Source: Nocardia sp. alder85J
GTDB taxonomy: Bacteria; Actinomycetota; Actinomycetes; Mycobacteriales; Mycobacteriaceae
Length of the DNA: 64,000 nt
Reading direction: 5' to 3'
NCBI RefSeq assembly: GCF_020176955.2
Contig: NZ_JAIUCZ020000010.1
Coordinates: 124,001-188,000 of the forward strand
In this document: one piece after another, positions 42,903 through 50,230 of the stretch
Layout: each line of letters begins with the position of its first letter
How positions within the stretch are numbered: the first letter of the stretch is position 1
Position numbers and translations under genes: made by a program
Notes under the pieces: model-generated
Told to the model about the DNA's origin: nothing
Databases searched by the model: none
What the model saw: the letters and a program-made list of their open reading frames with translations, nothing else

Positions 42903-43877
42903 TCAGAAGCTGCTGTCGCTGCCGCCGCCGAAATCGCCACCGCCGCCGCCGAAATCGGTGTCACCACCGCCGCCGCCCCAATCCTGGGACTGGTCGTAGC
43001 CGCCGCCCCCTTGGTCGCCGGCCTGGTATCCCGCGTCGTAGCCACGGTCGTAGTCGCCGCGGTCCTCGTGTTCGCCCGACATCTTGCCGAGTTCGTAGCC
43101 GAGTAGCCCGCCACCGACCGCACCGGCCGCCGCGCCGAGCCCACCGGCCATGCCCGGGCTCATGCCCGGCCGTCCGTAGCCCGGACCGCCGCCGTAGCCG
43201 GGCCCGTACCCGGCGTCGTACTGGCCGGGGCCGTAGCCGGACGGGCCGTAACCGGCCGGTGGCCCGCCACGGTTGAACGTGCCGCCACCACCGCCCCCGC
43301 CGCCGCTCCGGCGGCGGATCAGCGCGACCACACCCGCCACGATCAGCACGACGACCAGGATCGGGCACAGCAGGCCCCACAGGCTGAACCCGGAATGCTG
43401 AGTGCCGCGATGTTGTGCCTGCGGTGCGTGCGACGGTGCCGGGGCCTTGGCCGGAGCGCCTTGTCCGGCCGCCGTACCCAGCGAGTTCAGGGCCGCGACC
43501 GTCGCGCCGGTGTAGTCACCGCTGCCGAACGCGCTGCTGAACGCCTTCCCCGCCGCGCTGGTGTCGCGGATGTGCGAATTGGTGCCGGTGCGGATCGCGA
43601 GGTGATGCGATTTGGTGTTGATGGCGATCACCACATCGGTGGCACCGCTGATGTGGGACTGCGCCTCCTGGTCGAACGCGGAGTTGTTGTCGGCGTCCTT
43701 CTCGGTGGTGAAGACCTGGACCGGATCCGGCAGCGTGTTGCCCGCCTCGGTCACCCGGGTGACGTCCAGCACCTTCGAGTCGTCGTGGATGCTCACCGGA
43801 CCGGCCCATGCCTGCCCGGCGACCGTCAGCAGCACTGCGACCACCACTGCCAGCAGTGTCGCGAAACGCTTGACCAT
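42903..43877 (-). CDS. TPM-domain membrane protein with Gly-rich tail
   Basis: A 324-residue envelope protein. The signal peptide is FATLLAVVVAVLLTVAGQAWAG. A TPM domain follows (about 35-145: VLDVTRVTEAGNTLPDPVQVFTTEKDAD, DVVIAINTKSHHLAIRTG), the domain of TLP18.3/Psb32/MOLO-1-type proteins. A transmembrane helix (LLCPILVVVLIVAGVVALI) leads to a cytoplasmic Gly/Tyr/Pro-rich tail (GYGPSGYGPGQYDAGYGPGY and a DFGGGGGDFGGGSD end). Start ATG at 43877 has GGGAGAGC upstream. Function in actinobacteria is unclear. Confidence 0.87.
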   Translation of the reverse strand: MVKRFATLLAVVVAVLLTVAGQAWAGPVSIHDDSKVLDVTRVTEAGNTLPDPVQVFTTEKDADNNSAFDQEAQSHISGATDVVIAINTKSHHLAIRTGTNSHIRDTSAAGKAFSSAFGSGDYTGATVAALNSLGTAAGQGAPAKAPAPSHAPQAQHRGTQHSGFSLWGLLCPILVVVLIVAGVVALIRRRSGGGGGGGGTFNRGGPPAGYGPSGYGPGQYDAGYGPGYGGGPGYGRPGMSPGMAGGLGAAAGAVGGGLLGYELGKMSGEHEDRGDYDRGYDAGYQAGDQGGGGYDQSQDWGGGGGDTDFGGGGGDFGGGSDSSF

Positions 43878-44122
43878 GCCTGCGCTCTCCCGTTGGTGGG
43901 GCTCGTCGCCCCGTCCTACGCGAGGGTACCGGGTCCACAGAAAGGACCTGTCGGTCGACATTTTCCCGCACCCGCTACCCGCTACTCGCACCCCACTTCT
44001 CGGCGCGTCACGGTGGTGTCGCCGGGACCGGGGTGCGGCTGTGCGAACGGTGGTGACAGGCATTCCCGGCCGCGGTTACCGTCGCGGGCATCGAACACCA
44101 CTCCAGCACGTGAGGGGGTTGC

Positions 44123-44482
44123 ATGTCCGGTTCGTGCATCTCGGGTTCCTGCGATGCCGGCGCCGCGATCGCCGCTGCCGCTGCCGCTGCCGACGTCGAG
44201 GCGATACGCCGATTCGGCGGCGTGGCCCGGCGCGCTTTCCGTGAGATGGACGGCGCGGCGGAGGCGGCGCGGGAGGTGCGGGCGCTGGTCGCCGATCTGG
44301 TCCCGCACAGTCCTCTGGCCGCGGCCTGGTGTGAATCCGCCGAGGCCGCCGCCGATCTCGTCCGTCGCAGCGCGGCGTGGTTCGCCCGGCTGGCCGACCA
44401 CACCGACGTCGCCGTCGAGGGATACGCGGCGGCGGACCACCGCCAGGCCACCGCCCTGTTCCGACTGGAGGTACGGATATGA
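44123..44482 (+). CDS. EspC-like type VII secretion protein with YxxxD motif
   Basis: A 119-residue, mostly helical Ala-rich protein. Its C-terminal half (LVPHSPLAAAWCESAEAAADLVRRSAAWFARLADHTDVAVEGYAAADHRQATAL) has the layout of EspC-family (DUF2580) ESX-associated proteins, and YAAAD (Y101 to D105) fits the YxxxD/E secretion motif placed after the second helix. No Sec or Tat signal. GAGGGGG lies 5 nt before the ATG. The stop overlaps the next gene (ATGA), so the two are made together, as in other ESX substrate pairs. Family placement is by pattern, not by search. Confidence 0.7.
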   Translation: MSGSCISGSCDAGAAIAAAAAAADVEAIRRFGGVARRAFREMDGAAEAAREVRALVADLVPHSPLAAAWCESAEAAADLVRRSAAWFARLADHTDVAVEGYAAADHRQATALFRLEVRI

Positions 44483-46296
44483 CCCCGCCCCGGATGCCCC
44501 CACCCCGTTCGGTGGTCGAGGCATGGCGCGCCCTCGAGGCCGCCCTCGGTCTCCGGGGGCTGTTCGATCGTTTCCTGTGTGACGCCGAAAGTCTGTCCGG
44601 CGCGGTGCGTACCGAATGTCACCGGCTCGACGGCGAGGGCTGGCAGGGCACGGCCTACGACACCGTCCTGGACCACGTCGAGGCGGCGCATCGCCGCAAC
44701 CGATTGCTGTGGGACCGGGTCGCGACACTGCGCGACACCGGCGCCACGGCACTGACCGACCTGCACTACACCGCCCTGGCCGCTCTCGATTACGCCGCCG
44801 ATGCCGAGGCCGCCGGCTGTACGGTCGCCGACGACTGGACGGTCACCGCCGAGCAACCCGCCGTCGCCGGCGAGTGGTCGGAACTGCTCGCCGAAGCGGT
44901 CACCGCCGTGACCAGGTCCGCCGACCGCGGCCGCACCGCCGTCCTGACCGTGAGTGACGAAATCAATTGTCTGGCAGCGATGTTCGGTCTGGTCGACGCG
45001 ACATCGGTAGGTCCTGTCGCTGCCGCGGCGATGGTGTCGGACTCGGGTGGGACCGCTGTGGTCTCGGAAGCCGCCGAGATGTCCGAGGTTTCGGATACCG
45101 GCGGAGATCCGGACGACACCGATGCGACCGACGCCGAGTGGGACTCCACTGCCCCGGAGTCCGACGCCGGTGACTCCGGCGGCAGCACCGAGCAGTCCGA
45201 AGTGACCGGCGAGGCGGAGATTTCCGGCAGTTCGGAGACGATCGATGATGCAGAGGAGATCGATGACATGGGGTATACCGACGACAACGGACCGGCCGAT
45301 GACCCGGTGCCGCACACCGATCGGGAATCGACCGGAAGCGCGTCGGCCGACCGTGCCGAGGTGCCCGGCCGCCTGACGATGGACGACGTCCACCGTTCAC
45401 CGGGGAGCGAAGGCACGCTCGGTGGTCTGTCGGCCGATGGGCCGGACGGGTTCCGCGGCAGCGATGTCCGGTCGGCGGGGATCGGTGACGATCTCGAAGG
45501 CGATGCGGCGCGGTCCCGGTATCGCCCGGACGGCCGCGTCGGCATGGACTACTTCGAACCGGCCGATCTCGACGAGATCGATTCCGGGCAGGTCGATCTC
45601 GAGGCGTTCGATCGCGCCTCCGCCGCCGCCGGACCTGCGGATGCGGAGGTTGCCGAAACGGAGGCCATCGACGCGGAGCCCGCCGCGATCGGTTCCACCG
45701 CGGCGACATCCGCCATCGCGTCCCACGCACAAGGTGGCCCGATCGGCTCGGCTGGTGGCATCACCCTGGCGCAACTCGTCGCCATCATGCCGCAGCTGTC
45801 GCCGGACCGGGCCGCGGAGTATCTGCCCGCGCTGAACGCCGCCATGCTGGAGGGCGGCATCACCACACCCCTACGGCAGGCAGCCTTTCTGGCTCAGCTG
45901 GCGCACGAGAGCGGCCAGTTGCAGTACTTCGAGGAACTCGGCGGCGCCGAGTATTTCGGACAGTACGATCCGGGACAGCCGAATGCCGCCCCCGGCAACA
46001 CCGAACCCGGCGACGGTCCGTTGTTCCACGGCCGCGGCCCGATCCAGCTGACGGGTCGCGGCAACTACCGTGACGCCGGTCTGGCCCTCGGGCTCGATCT
46101 GGAGGGCGATCCGGAAGCGGCGGCCCGCCCCGATATCGGATTTCGTGTCGCCCAATGGTATTGGCGCTCGCGCGCGATCAACGCGCTCGCCGACCTCGGG
46201 GATTTCGCCGCCGTCACCGCGGCGGTCAACGGCGGCTACAACGGCCTGGCCGAACGGGAGAGCTTCTACCGGCGAGCGCTGGAGGTGCTCGGATGA
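44479..46296 (+). CDS. WXG-containing protein fused to GH19-type muralytic domain
   Basis: A 605-residue protein in three parts. (1) A helical N-terminal domain (1-165) with a WxG turn at W55 (EGWQGTAYDTVLDHVEA), as in ESX/WXG100 proteins. (2) A ~250-residue acidic Asp/Ser/Glu/Thr linker (about 175-425) with no Sec signal before it. (3) A C-terminal glycoside hydrolase 19/lysozyme-like domain (about 427-605): FLAQLAHESGQLQYFEELGG with catalytic Glu477, then GRGPIQLTGRGNY and VNGGYNGL. The most likely role is a peptidoglycan (or chitin) hydrolase exported by a type VII system. ATGA overlaps join it to both neighbours. Confidence 0.85.
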   Translation: MTPPRMPPPRSVVEAWRALEAALGLRGLFDRFLCDAESLSGAVRTECHRLDGEGWQGTAYDTVLDHVEAAHRRNRLLWDRVATLRDTGATALTDLHYTALAALDYAADAEAAGCTVADDWTVTAEQPAVAGEWSELLAEAVTAVTRSADRGRTAVLTVSDEINCLAAMFGLVDATSVGPVAAAAMVSDSGGTAVVSEAAEMSEVSDTGGDPDDTDATDAEWDSTAPESDAGDSGGSTEQSEVTGEAEISGSSETIDDAEEIDDMGYTDDNGPADDPVPHTDRESTGSASADRAEVPGRLTMDDVHRSPGSEGTLGGLSADGPDGFRGSDVRSAGIGDDLEGDAARSRYRPDGRVGMDYFEPADLDEIDSGQVDLEAFDRASAAAGPADAEVAETEAIDAEPAAIGSTAATSAIASHAQGGPIGSAGGITLAQLVAIMPQLSPDRAAEYLPALNAAMLEGGITTPLRQAAFLAQLAHESGQLQYFEELGGAEYFGQYDPGQPNAAPGNTEPGDGPLFHGRGPIQLTGRGNYRDAGLALGLDLEGDPEAAARPDIGFRVAQWYWRSRAINALADLGDFAAVTAAVNGGYNGLAERESFYRRALEVLG

Positions 46297-47456
46297 CTCG
46301 CCACTCGGCGCCGCGTGGCCCATTTGTGGTGTGCGAGCGCCGAATTCCCCGAAGCAGCTGTGTGCTCGTGCTTTCGGTGCTCGCATGGGCGTTGCTGACC
46401 AGCGGATGCGCCGGTCGGATGCCGATCGCCACTCGACCCGTGGTCGCCCTGCGCGGCAGCGTCGCCGCCGAACCGGCGGAACATCCGTTCGTCTTCCGCT
46501 CCACCACGGAGGTGGTGCTCGCGACCGAGGACCGGGTGATCGCCAGGCATCCGGGGCACTACACCGACGTCGGCTTCACCCGCGACAATTCGCACGTCTA
46601 CGCGCTCGACGCCACCGGCACGGTGCGGGCGGTGGAGACCCGAGGCGGTGCGATGCTGCCGGGCGCCCTCGACTGCCGTTGCGATCGGGTGTTCCCGCTG
46701 CACGGCACGACCGTCGGCTGGTGGCGCCCGCCCGCCGAATTCGTGCAGGCCGACCTCCACAGCCCGAATTCTGCTGTGCGCGTGACGGTATCGCTACCAC
46801 CGGCCCCGGACCCGATCGCACCGGGCAATCTCGTGACCGGCCCGCGCCTGCTCGCCGCCGACGATCGGACCCTGATCCTCGCCGAATTCGAGGCCCCACC
46901 CGGAGCGAACTGGGCCCTGAACCATCTGTTCCTGGCCGATGCCGACACCGGCGCGGTGCGTCCCCTGGGCCGGATCGACGGGATCAACACCGCCGTCGAG
47001 CACGCCGTTCTGCACCCGAACGGCCGGGAGCTGGCGGTGCCCGGCTATCGGCGCGACGGAAAGACCTGTGGTACTGCGCAATTGCTGTGGATGGAACTGC
47101 CTTCCGGCCTATCGGAGCAGTGGGACCTGCCCCCGGGCCCCGGCTGCTCGGCCCTGCTCGACACCCGCTGGGACGCCGGTGAACTGAACGTCAGCGAATC
47201 GCGATGGCAGCCCGGCACTCCCGAACGACTCACCGCGAGTGAGGTCTGGTTCCGGCACGGCACCGAATGGCAGCGGCACGGCGGCAGTGACGTGCTCCGC
47301 CGACTCGCCCTGCCACCATCGGCGACCGTGCAACTGCGGTATTCCGGTCCGGATCGCGTCCCCACCGACCGCGCCGGCGAACTGGTCCTGACCGCCGGCG
47401 ACGAAGCCCGGGTGCTGGCGCACAACGTGCTCGACATCCGCGTGCCCTACCCCTGA
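46293..47456 (+). CDS. Lipoprotein of unknown function, coupled to the GH19 protein
   Basis: A 387-residue protein with a signal segment (VLVLSVLAWALLTSGC) ending in a lipobox Cys near 39. The rest is rich in beta-strand-like repeats with propeller flavour (YTDVGFTRDNSHVYALDATG, EHAVLHPNGRELAVPGYR), similar in feel to TolB/YncE-type beta-propellers, though no family is certain. It starts in an ATGA overlap with the GH19 gene, so co-translation is expected. It could be a surface anchor, chaperone or immunity-like partner; nothing in the sequence decides. Its end overlaps the convergent DUF167 gene by 10 bp. Confidence 0.8.
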   Translation: MTRHSAPRGPFVVCERRIPRSSCVLVLSVLAWALLTSGCAGRMPIATRPVVALRGSVAAEPAEHPFVFRSTTEVVLATEDRVIARHPGHYTDVGFTRDNSHVYALDATGTVRAVETRGGAMLPGALDCRCDRVFPLHGTTVGWWRPPAEFVQADLHSPNSAVRVTVSLPPAPDPIAPGNLVTGPRLLAADDRTLILAEFEAPPGANWALNHLFLADADTGAVRPLGRIDGINTAVEHAVLHPNGRELAVPGYRRDGKTCGTAQLLWMELPSGLSEQWDLPPGPGCSALLDTRWDAGELNVSESRWQPGTPERLTASEVWFRHGTEWQRHGGSDVLRRLALPPSATVQLRYSGPDRVPTDRAGELVLTAGDEARVLAHNVLDIRVPYP

Positions 47457-47686
47457 GCGACCTCACCATCTATCTCGAACCGCTTGAACCGCGAGGTCGC
47501 ACCACCGGTCAACCGCACCGCGCTCTTGGACACCCCGAAATGCCGGGCCAGTGCCTCGGCCGCCGCCGCGTTGGCTTTGCCCTCGACAGCCGGAGCGCGC
47601 ACGTACACCTGGAGCGTGCCGTCCTCCAGCACCTGTACCAACGGCCCCTTACTGCTGTTCGGTTTGACCACCACCCGAATCACCAT
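47447..47686 (-). CDS. DUF167 (YggU) family protein
   Basis: A 79-residue small alpha/beta protein: VVVKPNSSKGPLVQVLEDGTLQVYVRAPAVEGKANAAAAEALARHFGV and AVRLTGGATSRFKRFEIDG. The family is widespread and uncharacterised. Start ATG at 47686 has GGAGGGAGC about 5 nt upstream; an upstream in-frame extension crosses the hairpin array and is not homologous. Probably co-transcribed with the trmL-like gene upstream. Confidence 0.9.
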   Translation of the reverse strand: MVIRVVVKPNSSKGPLVQVLEDGTLQVYVRAPAVEGKANAAAAEALARHFGVSKSAVRLTGGATSRFKRFEIDGEVAQG

Positions 47687-47744
47687 CGCCGCTCCCTCCT
47701 CACCACCTGCACGCACCTGCCGATGCGACGATGCCGATCGCCAG

Positions 47745-47866
47745 TGTCGTGCACGACAGCACTGGGTTCGGCCGACGGTGCCGGTCGCAGGTGTCGTGTG
47801 TACGACAGGGCTCGGTGCGGCTGACACGGTGGCGCCGATCGCCGGTGCCGTGTGGACGACGGCACC
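47745..47866. repeat. Three consecutive related hairpins (~50-bp units)
   Basis: A perfect palindrome TGTCGTGCACGACA (47745-47758) is followed by TGTCGT-GTGT-ACGACA (47792-47807) and by GGTGCCGT-N7-ACGGCACC (47844-47866). The units are spaced 47-52 bp and share flanking words such as GATCGCC/GGTCGC and GTG(T/C)CGTG, so they look like an amplified ~50-bp element. They fill the short space between the trmL-like and DUF167 genes. Possible roles: mRNA stabiliser, regulator site or a small intergenic repeat. Confidence 0.7.
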
Positions 47867-47903
47867 TCGTCGCGCCGCTGTCGGCGTTGCCCGGCCGTTC
47901 GCG

Positions 47904-48368
47904 CTACACACCACCGGGGAACCCGAGTTGCCGCCACGCCTCGTATGCCGCGACCGCCGCCGCATTGGACAGGTTCATCGAGCGCCGTCCGGGCAGCATC
48001 GGGATGCGCACCTGGTCGGTGACGCGGTCGCCGGCGATCACCTCGTCGGGCAGTCCGGTCGGCTCCGGCCCGAACAGCAACGCGTCTCCCTCGAGATACG
48101 CCACGTCGGTGTAGCGCCGGGTGGCGCGGGCGGTGAAGGCGAACACCCGCTCCGGTGCGATCGCCGCCCAGGCGGCCGCCAGATCCGGATGTACGGTCAC
48201 CGACGCCAGATCGTGGTAGTCCAGCCCGGCCCGCCGCAGCTTGGGTTCGGACAGATCGAACCCGAGCGGCTCGATCAGATGCAGCGTGCACCCGGTGCCG
48301 GCGGCCAGCCGGATCGCGTTACCCGTGTTCGGCGGGATACGAGGTTCGAAGAACACCAGATGAAGCAC
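47904..48368 (-). CDS. trmL: TrmL-like tRNA (Nm34) ribose methyltransferase (SPOUT)
   Basis: A 154-residue SpoU/TrmD-class methyltransferase. The three SPOUT motifs are seen: FEPRIPPNTGNAIRLAAGTG, then LLFGPEPTGLP, and the SAM-knot end SMNLSNAAAVAAYEAWRQLG. Length matches TrmL, which 2'-O-methylates the wobble base of tRNA-Leu. M. tuberculosis SpoU (Rv3366) has the same size. Start GTG at 48368; the ribosome site is weak. Confidence 0.92.
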   Translation of the reverse strand: MLHLVFFEPRIPPNTGNAIRLAAGTGCTLHLIEPLGFDLSEPKLRRAGLDYHDLASVTVHPDLAAAWAAIAPERVFAFTARATRRYTDVAYLEGDALLFGPEPTGLPDEVIAGDRVTDQVRIPMLPGRRSMNLSNAAAVAAYEAWRQLGFPGGV

Positions 48369-48446
48369 GCGGGTAAGTATCCCCGTCGGCCTCGCGGCGG
48401 CACAGCGGACCGCCGCTATCCCGGCCGGGATGCGAGAATCGGAGCC

Positions 48447-48758
48447 GTGACCGAGACCTCCACCCTGCCGCGTTCCGGCGCCGTCGGCCGGTTCTTCCGC
48501 CACCATCTGCCGATGTCGCTGGTGGTGGCGGTGCTGGTGGTGGCGGTGGTGTTCGTCGCCCAGGATCGGTGGCGGCGTGGCGCCTTCGTCATCGGCGGGG
48601 CGATCCTGCTGGCGGCGGTGCTGCGGCTGTGCGTGCCGACCGCGCGGGTGGGCCTGCTGGCGGTGCGCAGCAGGCCCTTCGACGTCGGGACCTACGCCGT
48701 GCTCGGCGGGGCCATCGTCACGCTGGCGGCGACGATCAGCAGCCTGGGCGTCGACTGA
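48447..48758 (+). CDS. DUF3017 membrane protein
   Basis: A 103-residue protein with three hydrophobic segments (LPMSLVVAVLVVAVVFVAQ, AFVIGGAILLAAVLRLCVP, VLGGAIVTLAATISSLG) and the RVGLLAVRSRPFDVGTYAVLG loop of the actinobacterial DUF3017 family. Start GTG at 48447 with GGAG just upstream. It is convergent with metX (2 bp between stops). In other actinobacteria the family often lies near folD; that gene is not in this window. Confidence 0.88.
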   Translation: MTETSTLPRSGAVGRFFRHHLPMSLVVAVLVVAVVFVAQDRWRRGAFVIGGAILLAAVLRLCVPTARVGLLAVRSRPFDVGTYAVLGGAIVTLAATISSLGVD

Positions 48759-48759
48759 A

Positions 48760-49911
48760 TCAGCGGTCGCGGGCGGCCCGGGCCAGGCCCATTGTCTGGA
48801 CCAGCAGCTTTCCGACCGCGGTGGTCTCGGTCAGGAAGCCGTCGTGCCCGTCACGGGAATGCACGACCTCCAGGCCCCGGCAACCGGGCAGCAGATCGGC
48901 CAGTTCCCGCTGGGTACGCAGCGGATACAGCCGGTCGGAGTCGACGCCGCCCACCACACACGGCACCGGCGTGGCCGCCAGCGCGGCCTCGACGCCGCCG
49001 CGGCCGCGGCCCACATCGTGCCGGTTCATCGCCTCGGTGAGCAGGACGTAGGTCGCGGGGTCGAACCGGGAGACCAGTTTGTCGGCCTGGTGGTCCAGGT
49101 AACTCTGCACCGCGTAACGGCCCCCGGCCCGTGGATCCTCGCCCTCCTGGGCCTGGTTCTCGAAGCGATGATCGAGCTCGAATTCGGTGCGGTAGGTGAG
49201 GTGCGCGATCCGGCGGGCCAGGCCCATGCCGGTCCGCGGCGCCCGGCCGGTGCCGTGATAGTCGCCGCCCTGCCAATCCGGGTCGGCGGTGATGGCGGCG
49301 ATCTGGGTGGTCTGGGTGCCGATCTGGTCGGCGGTCGCGCGCGCACCGACGGCCAGCACCAGCGCGGCCCCGACCCGCTGCGGATATCCGACCATCCACT
49401 CCAGCACTCGCATGCCGCCCATGGATCCGCCGACCACCGCGGCGATCCGGTCGATGCCCAGCAGGTCGGCCAGGGCCACCTCGGCGGTCACCTGGTCACG
49501 GATCGAGATCTCGGGAAACCGTGTGCCCCAAGGCTTTCCGTCCGGGGCGAGCGAAGCGGGCCCGGTGCTGCCCTTACAACCGCCGAGCACATTGGTGGCG
49601 ACGACACACCATTCGTCGGTGTCCAGCGGTGCCCCCGGGCCGACGATCCCGTCCCACCAGCCCGGCAGCGGATGCACCGCGTCCGGTACGCCCGCCACGT
49701 GCGAATCGCCGGTGAGTGCGTGCTCGACGAGCACCACATTGTCCAGATTCGGCGCCAGTTCGCCCCAGCGCTGTACCGCCAGGACCGCGTCGGGGACGAC
49801 CGCTCCGTTCTCCAGCCGCACATCACCGACGGCGATGGTGCCCAGCGTGCCGTCGGGCGGGGGTAGCAGTGCCGCGGCGTGAGAGGTCCGTGCGTCGATG
49901 TCCACGGTCAC
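48760..49911 (-). CDS. metX: Homoserine O-acetyltransferase
   Basis: A 383-residue alpha/beta-hydrolase-fold transferase that acetylates homoserine for methionine synthesis. Nucleophile motif VVGGSMGGMRVLEWM; the substrate region is NVVLVEHALTGDSHV and the C-terminal catalytic His lies in HSRDGHDGFLTE. Start GTG at 49911 (GTG 49905 also in frame) overlaps the stop of a 46-codon leader ORF by 4 bp (GTGA), so translation should be coupled. A SAM-IV riboswitch lies upstream, so expression should fall when S-adenosylmethionine is plentiful. The sulfhydrylase gene metY, often adjacent, is not seen here. Confidence 0.95.
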   Translation of the reverse strand: MTVDIDARTSHAAALLPPPDGTLGTIAVGDVRLENGAVVPDAVLAVQRWGELAPNLDNVVLVEHALTGDSHVAGVPDAVHPLPGWWDGIVGPGAPLDTDEWCVVATNVLGGCKGSTGPASLAPDGKPWGTRFPEISIRDQVTAEVALADLLGIDRIAAVVGGSMGGMRVLEWMVGYPQRVGAALVLAVGARATADQIGTQTTQIAAITADPDWQGGDYHGTGRAPRTGMGLARRIAHLTYRTEFELDHRFENQAQEGEDPRAGGRYAVQSYLDHQADKLVSRFDPATYVLLTEAMNRHDVGRGRGGVEAALAATPVPCVVGGVDSDRLYPLRTQRELADLLPGCRGLEVVHSRDGHDGFLTETTAVGKLLVQTMGLARAARDR

Positions 49912-50048
49912 CGTGCCGCCACCGTGCCGGACCCGGGATACGTCGCAGCGAACGAGAAGTCGTGCACCCCTTCGATGGTAGCGAGCGGATGGCGCATGCC
50001 CGCCGCATCCGCCGCACAGCCGATACCGGGCACGATGGGGTTGCTCAT
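49908..50048 (-). CDS. 46-codon leader ORF between SAM-IV riboswitch and metX
   Basis: ATG at 50048 with AGGAG 7 nt upstream (reverse complement of 50056-50060) opens MSNPIVPGIGCAADAAGMRH, then PLATIEGVHDFSFAATYPGS and ends GTVAAR. Its TGA overlaps the metX GTG by 4 bp. It has normal high-GC codon use, a good ribosome site and exact coupling, so it is probably translated. No family recognised. The ribosome site of this ORF, not of metX, sits directly at the riboswitch end, so it may be the actual point of translational control. Confidence 0.65.
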   Translation of the reverse strand: MSNPIVPGIGCAADAAGMRHPLATIEGVHDFSFAATYPGSGTVAAR

Positions 50049-50061
50049 GGTGGTACTCCTG

Positions 50062-50176
50062 ACGTCGCGCTTGCTCCCGGACCTTCTCGGAAGCCCGGTC
50101 ATCACCCGGAGCACCCCACCGCAACTAGGAGGGTTGCCGACCAGCGAGCCGGGGCTTGGCGCTGGTACTCATGACC
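50062..50176 (-). ncRNA. SAM-IV riboswitch
   Basis: The RNA (reverse strand) starts GGUCAUGAGUACCAGCGCC and contains GCUCGCUGGUCGGCAACCCUCC, GGUGGGGUGCUCCGGGUGAU and GACC. These are the SAM-IV signatures: GGUCAU/AUGACC closes P1, UGAGU and CGGCAACC form the SAM-binding internal loop region, and GGUGGGGUGC...GGGUGA the conserved 3' strand. A further stem and GCAAGCGCGAC follow. SAM-IV elements occur in Actinomycetales upstream of sulfur-metabolism genes, matching metX downstream. No terminator with a T-run is seen before the leader ORF, so control by hiding its ribosome site is the likely mode. Confidence 0.93.
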
Positions 50177-50184
50177 TGTGTTGG

Positions 50185-50215
50185 ATGGTATCGGATCGCA
50201 ATCCGATGCTGTCAA
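50185..50215 (-). promoter_or_regulatory. metX promoter with embedded inverted repeat
   Basis: A perfect -35 TTGACA (reverse complement of 50210-50215) is followed after 17 bp by GATACC (50187-50192), or after 19 bp by TACCAT (50185-50190). Transcription would start just before the SAM-IV riboswitch. Between the two boxes lies the inverted repeat ATCGGAT-N4-ATCCGAT (50190-50207), well placed for a repressor. Confidence 0.75.
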
Positions 50216-50230
50216 AGGGTTGCGCCGGGG

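Noticed and set aside
42903..43140. Gly-rich repeats at the end of the TPM protein as a possible separate repeat element
   Set aside because: They are short degenerate codon repeats inside a known tail type, not a distinct DNA repeat.
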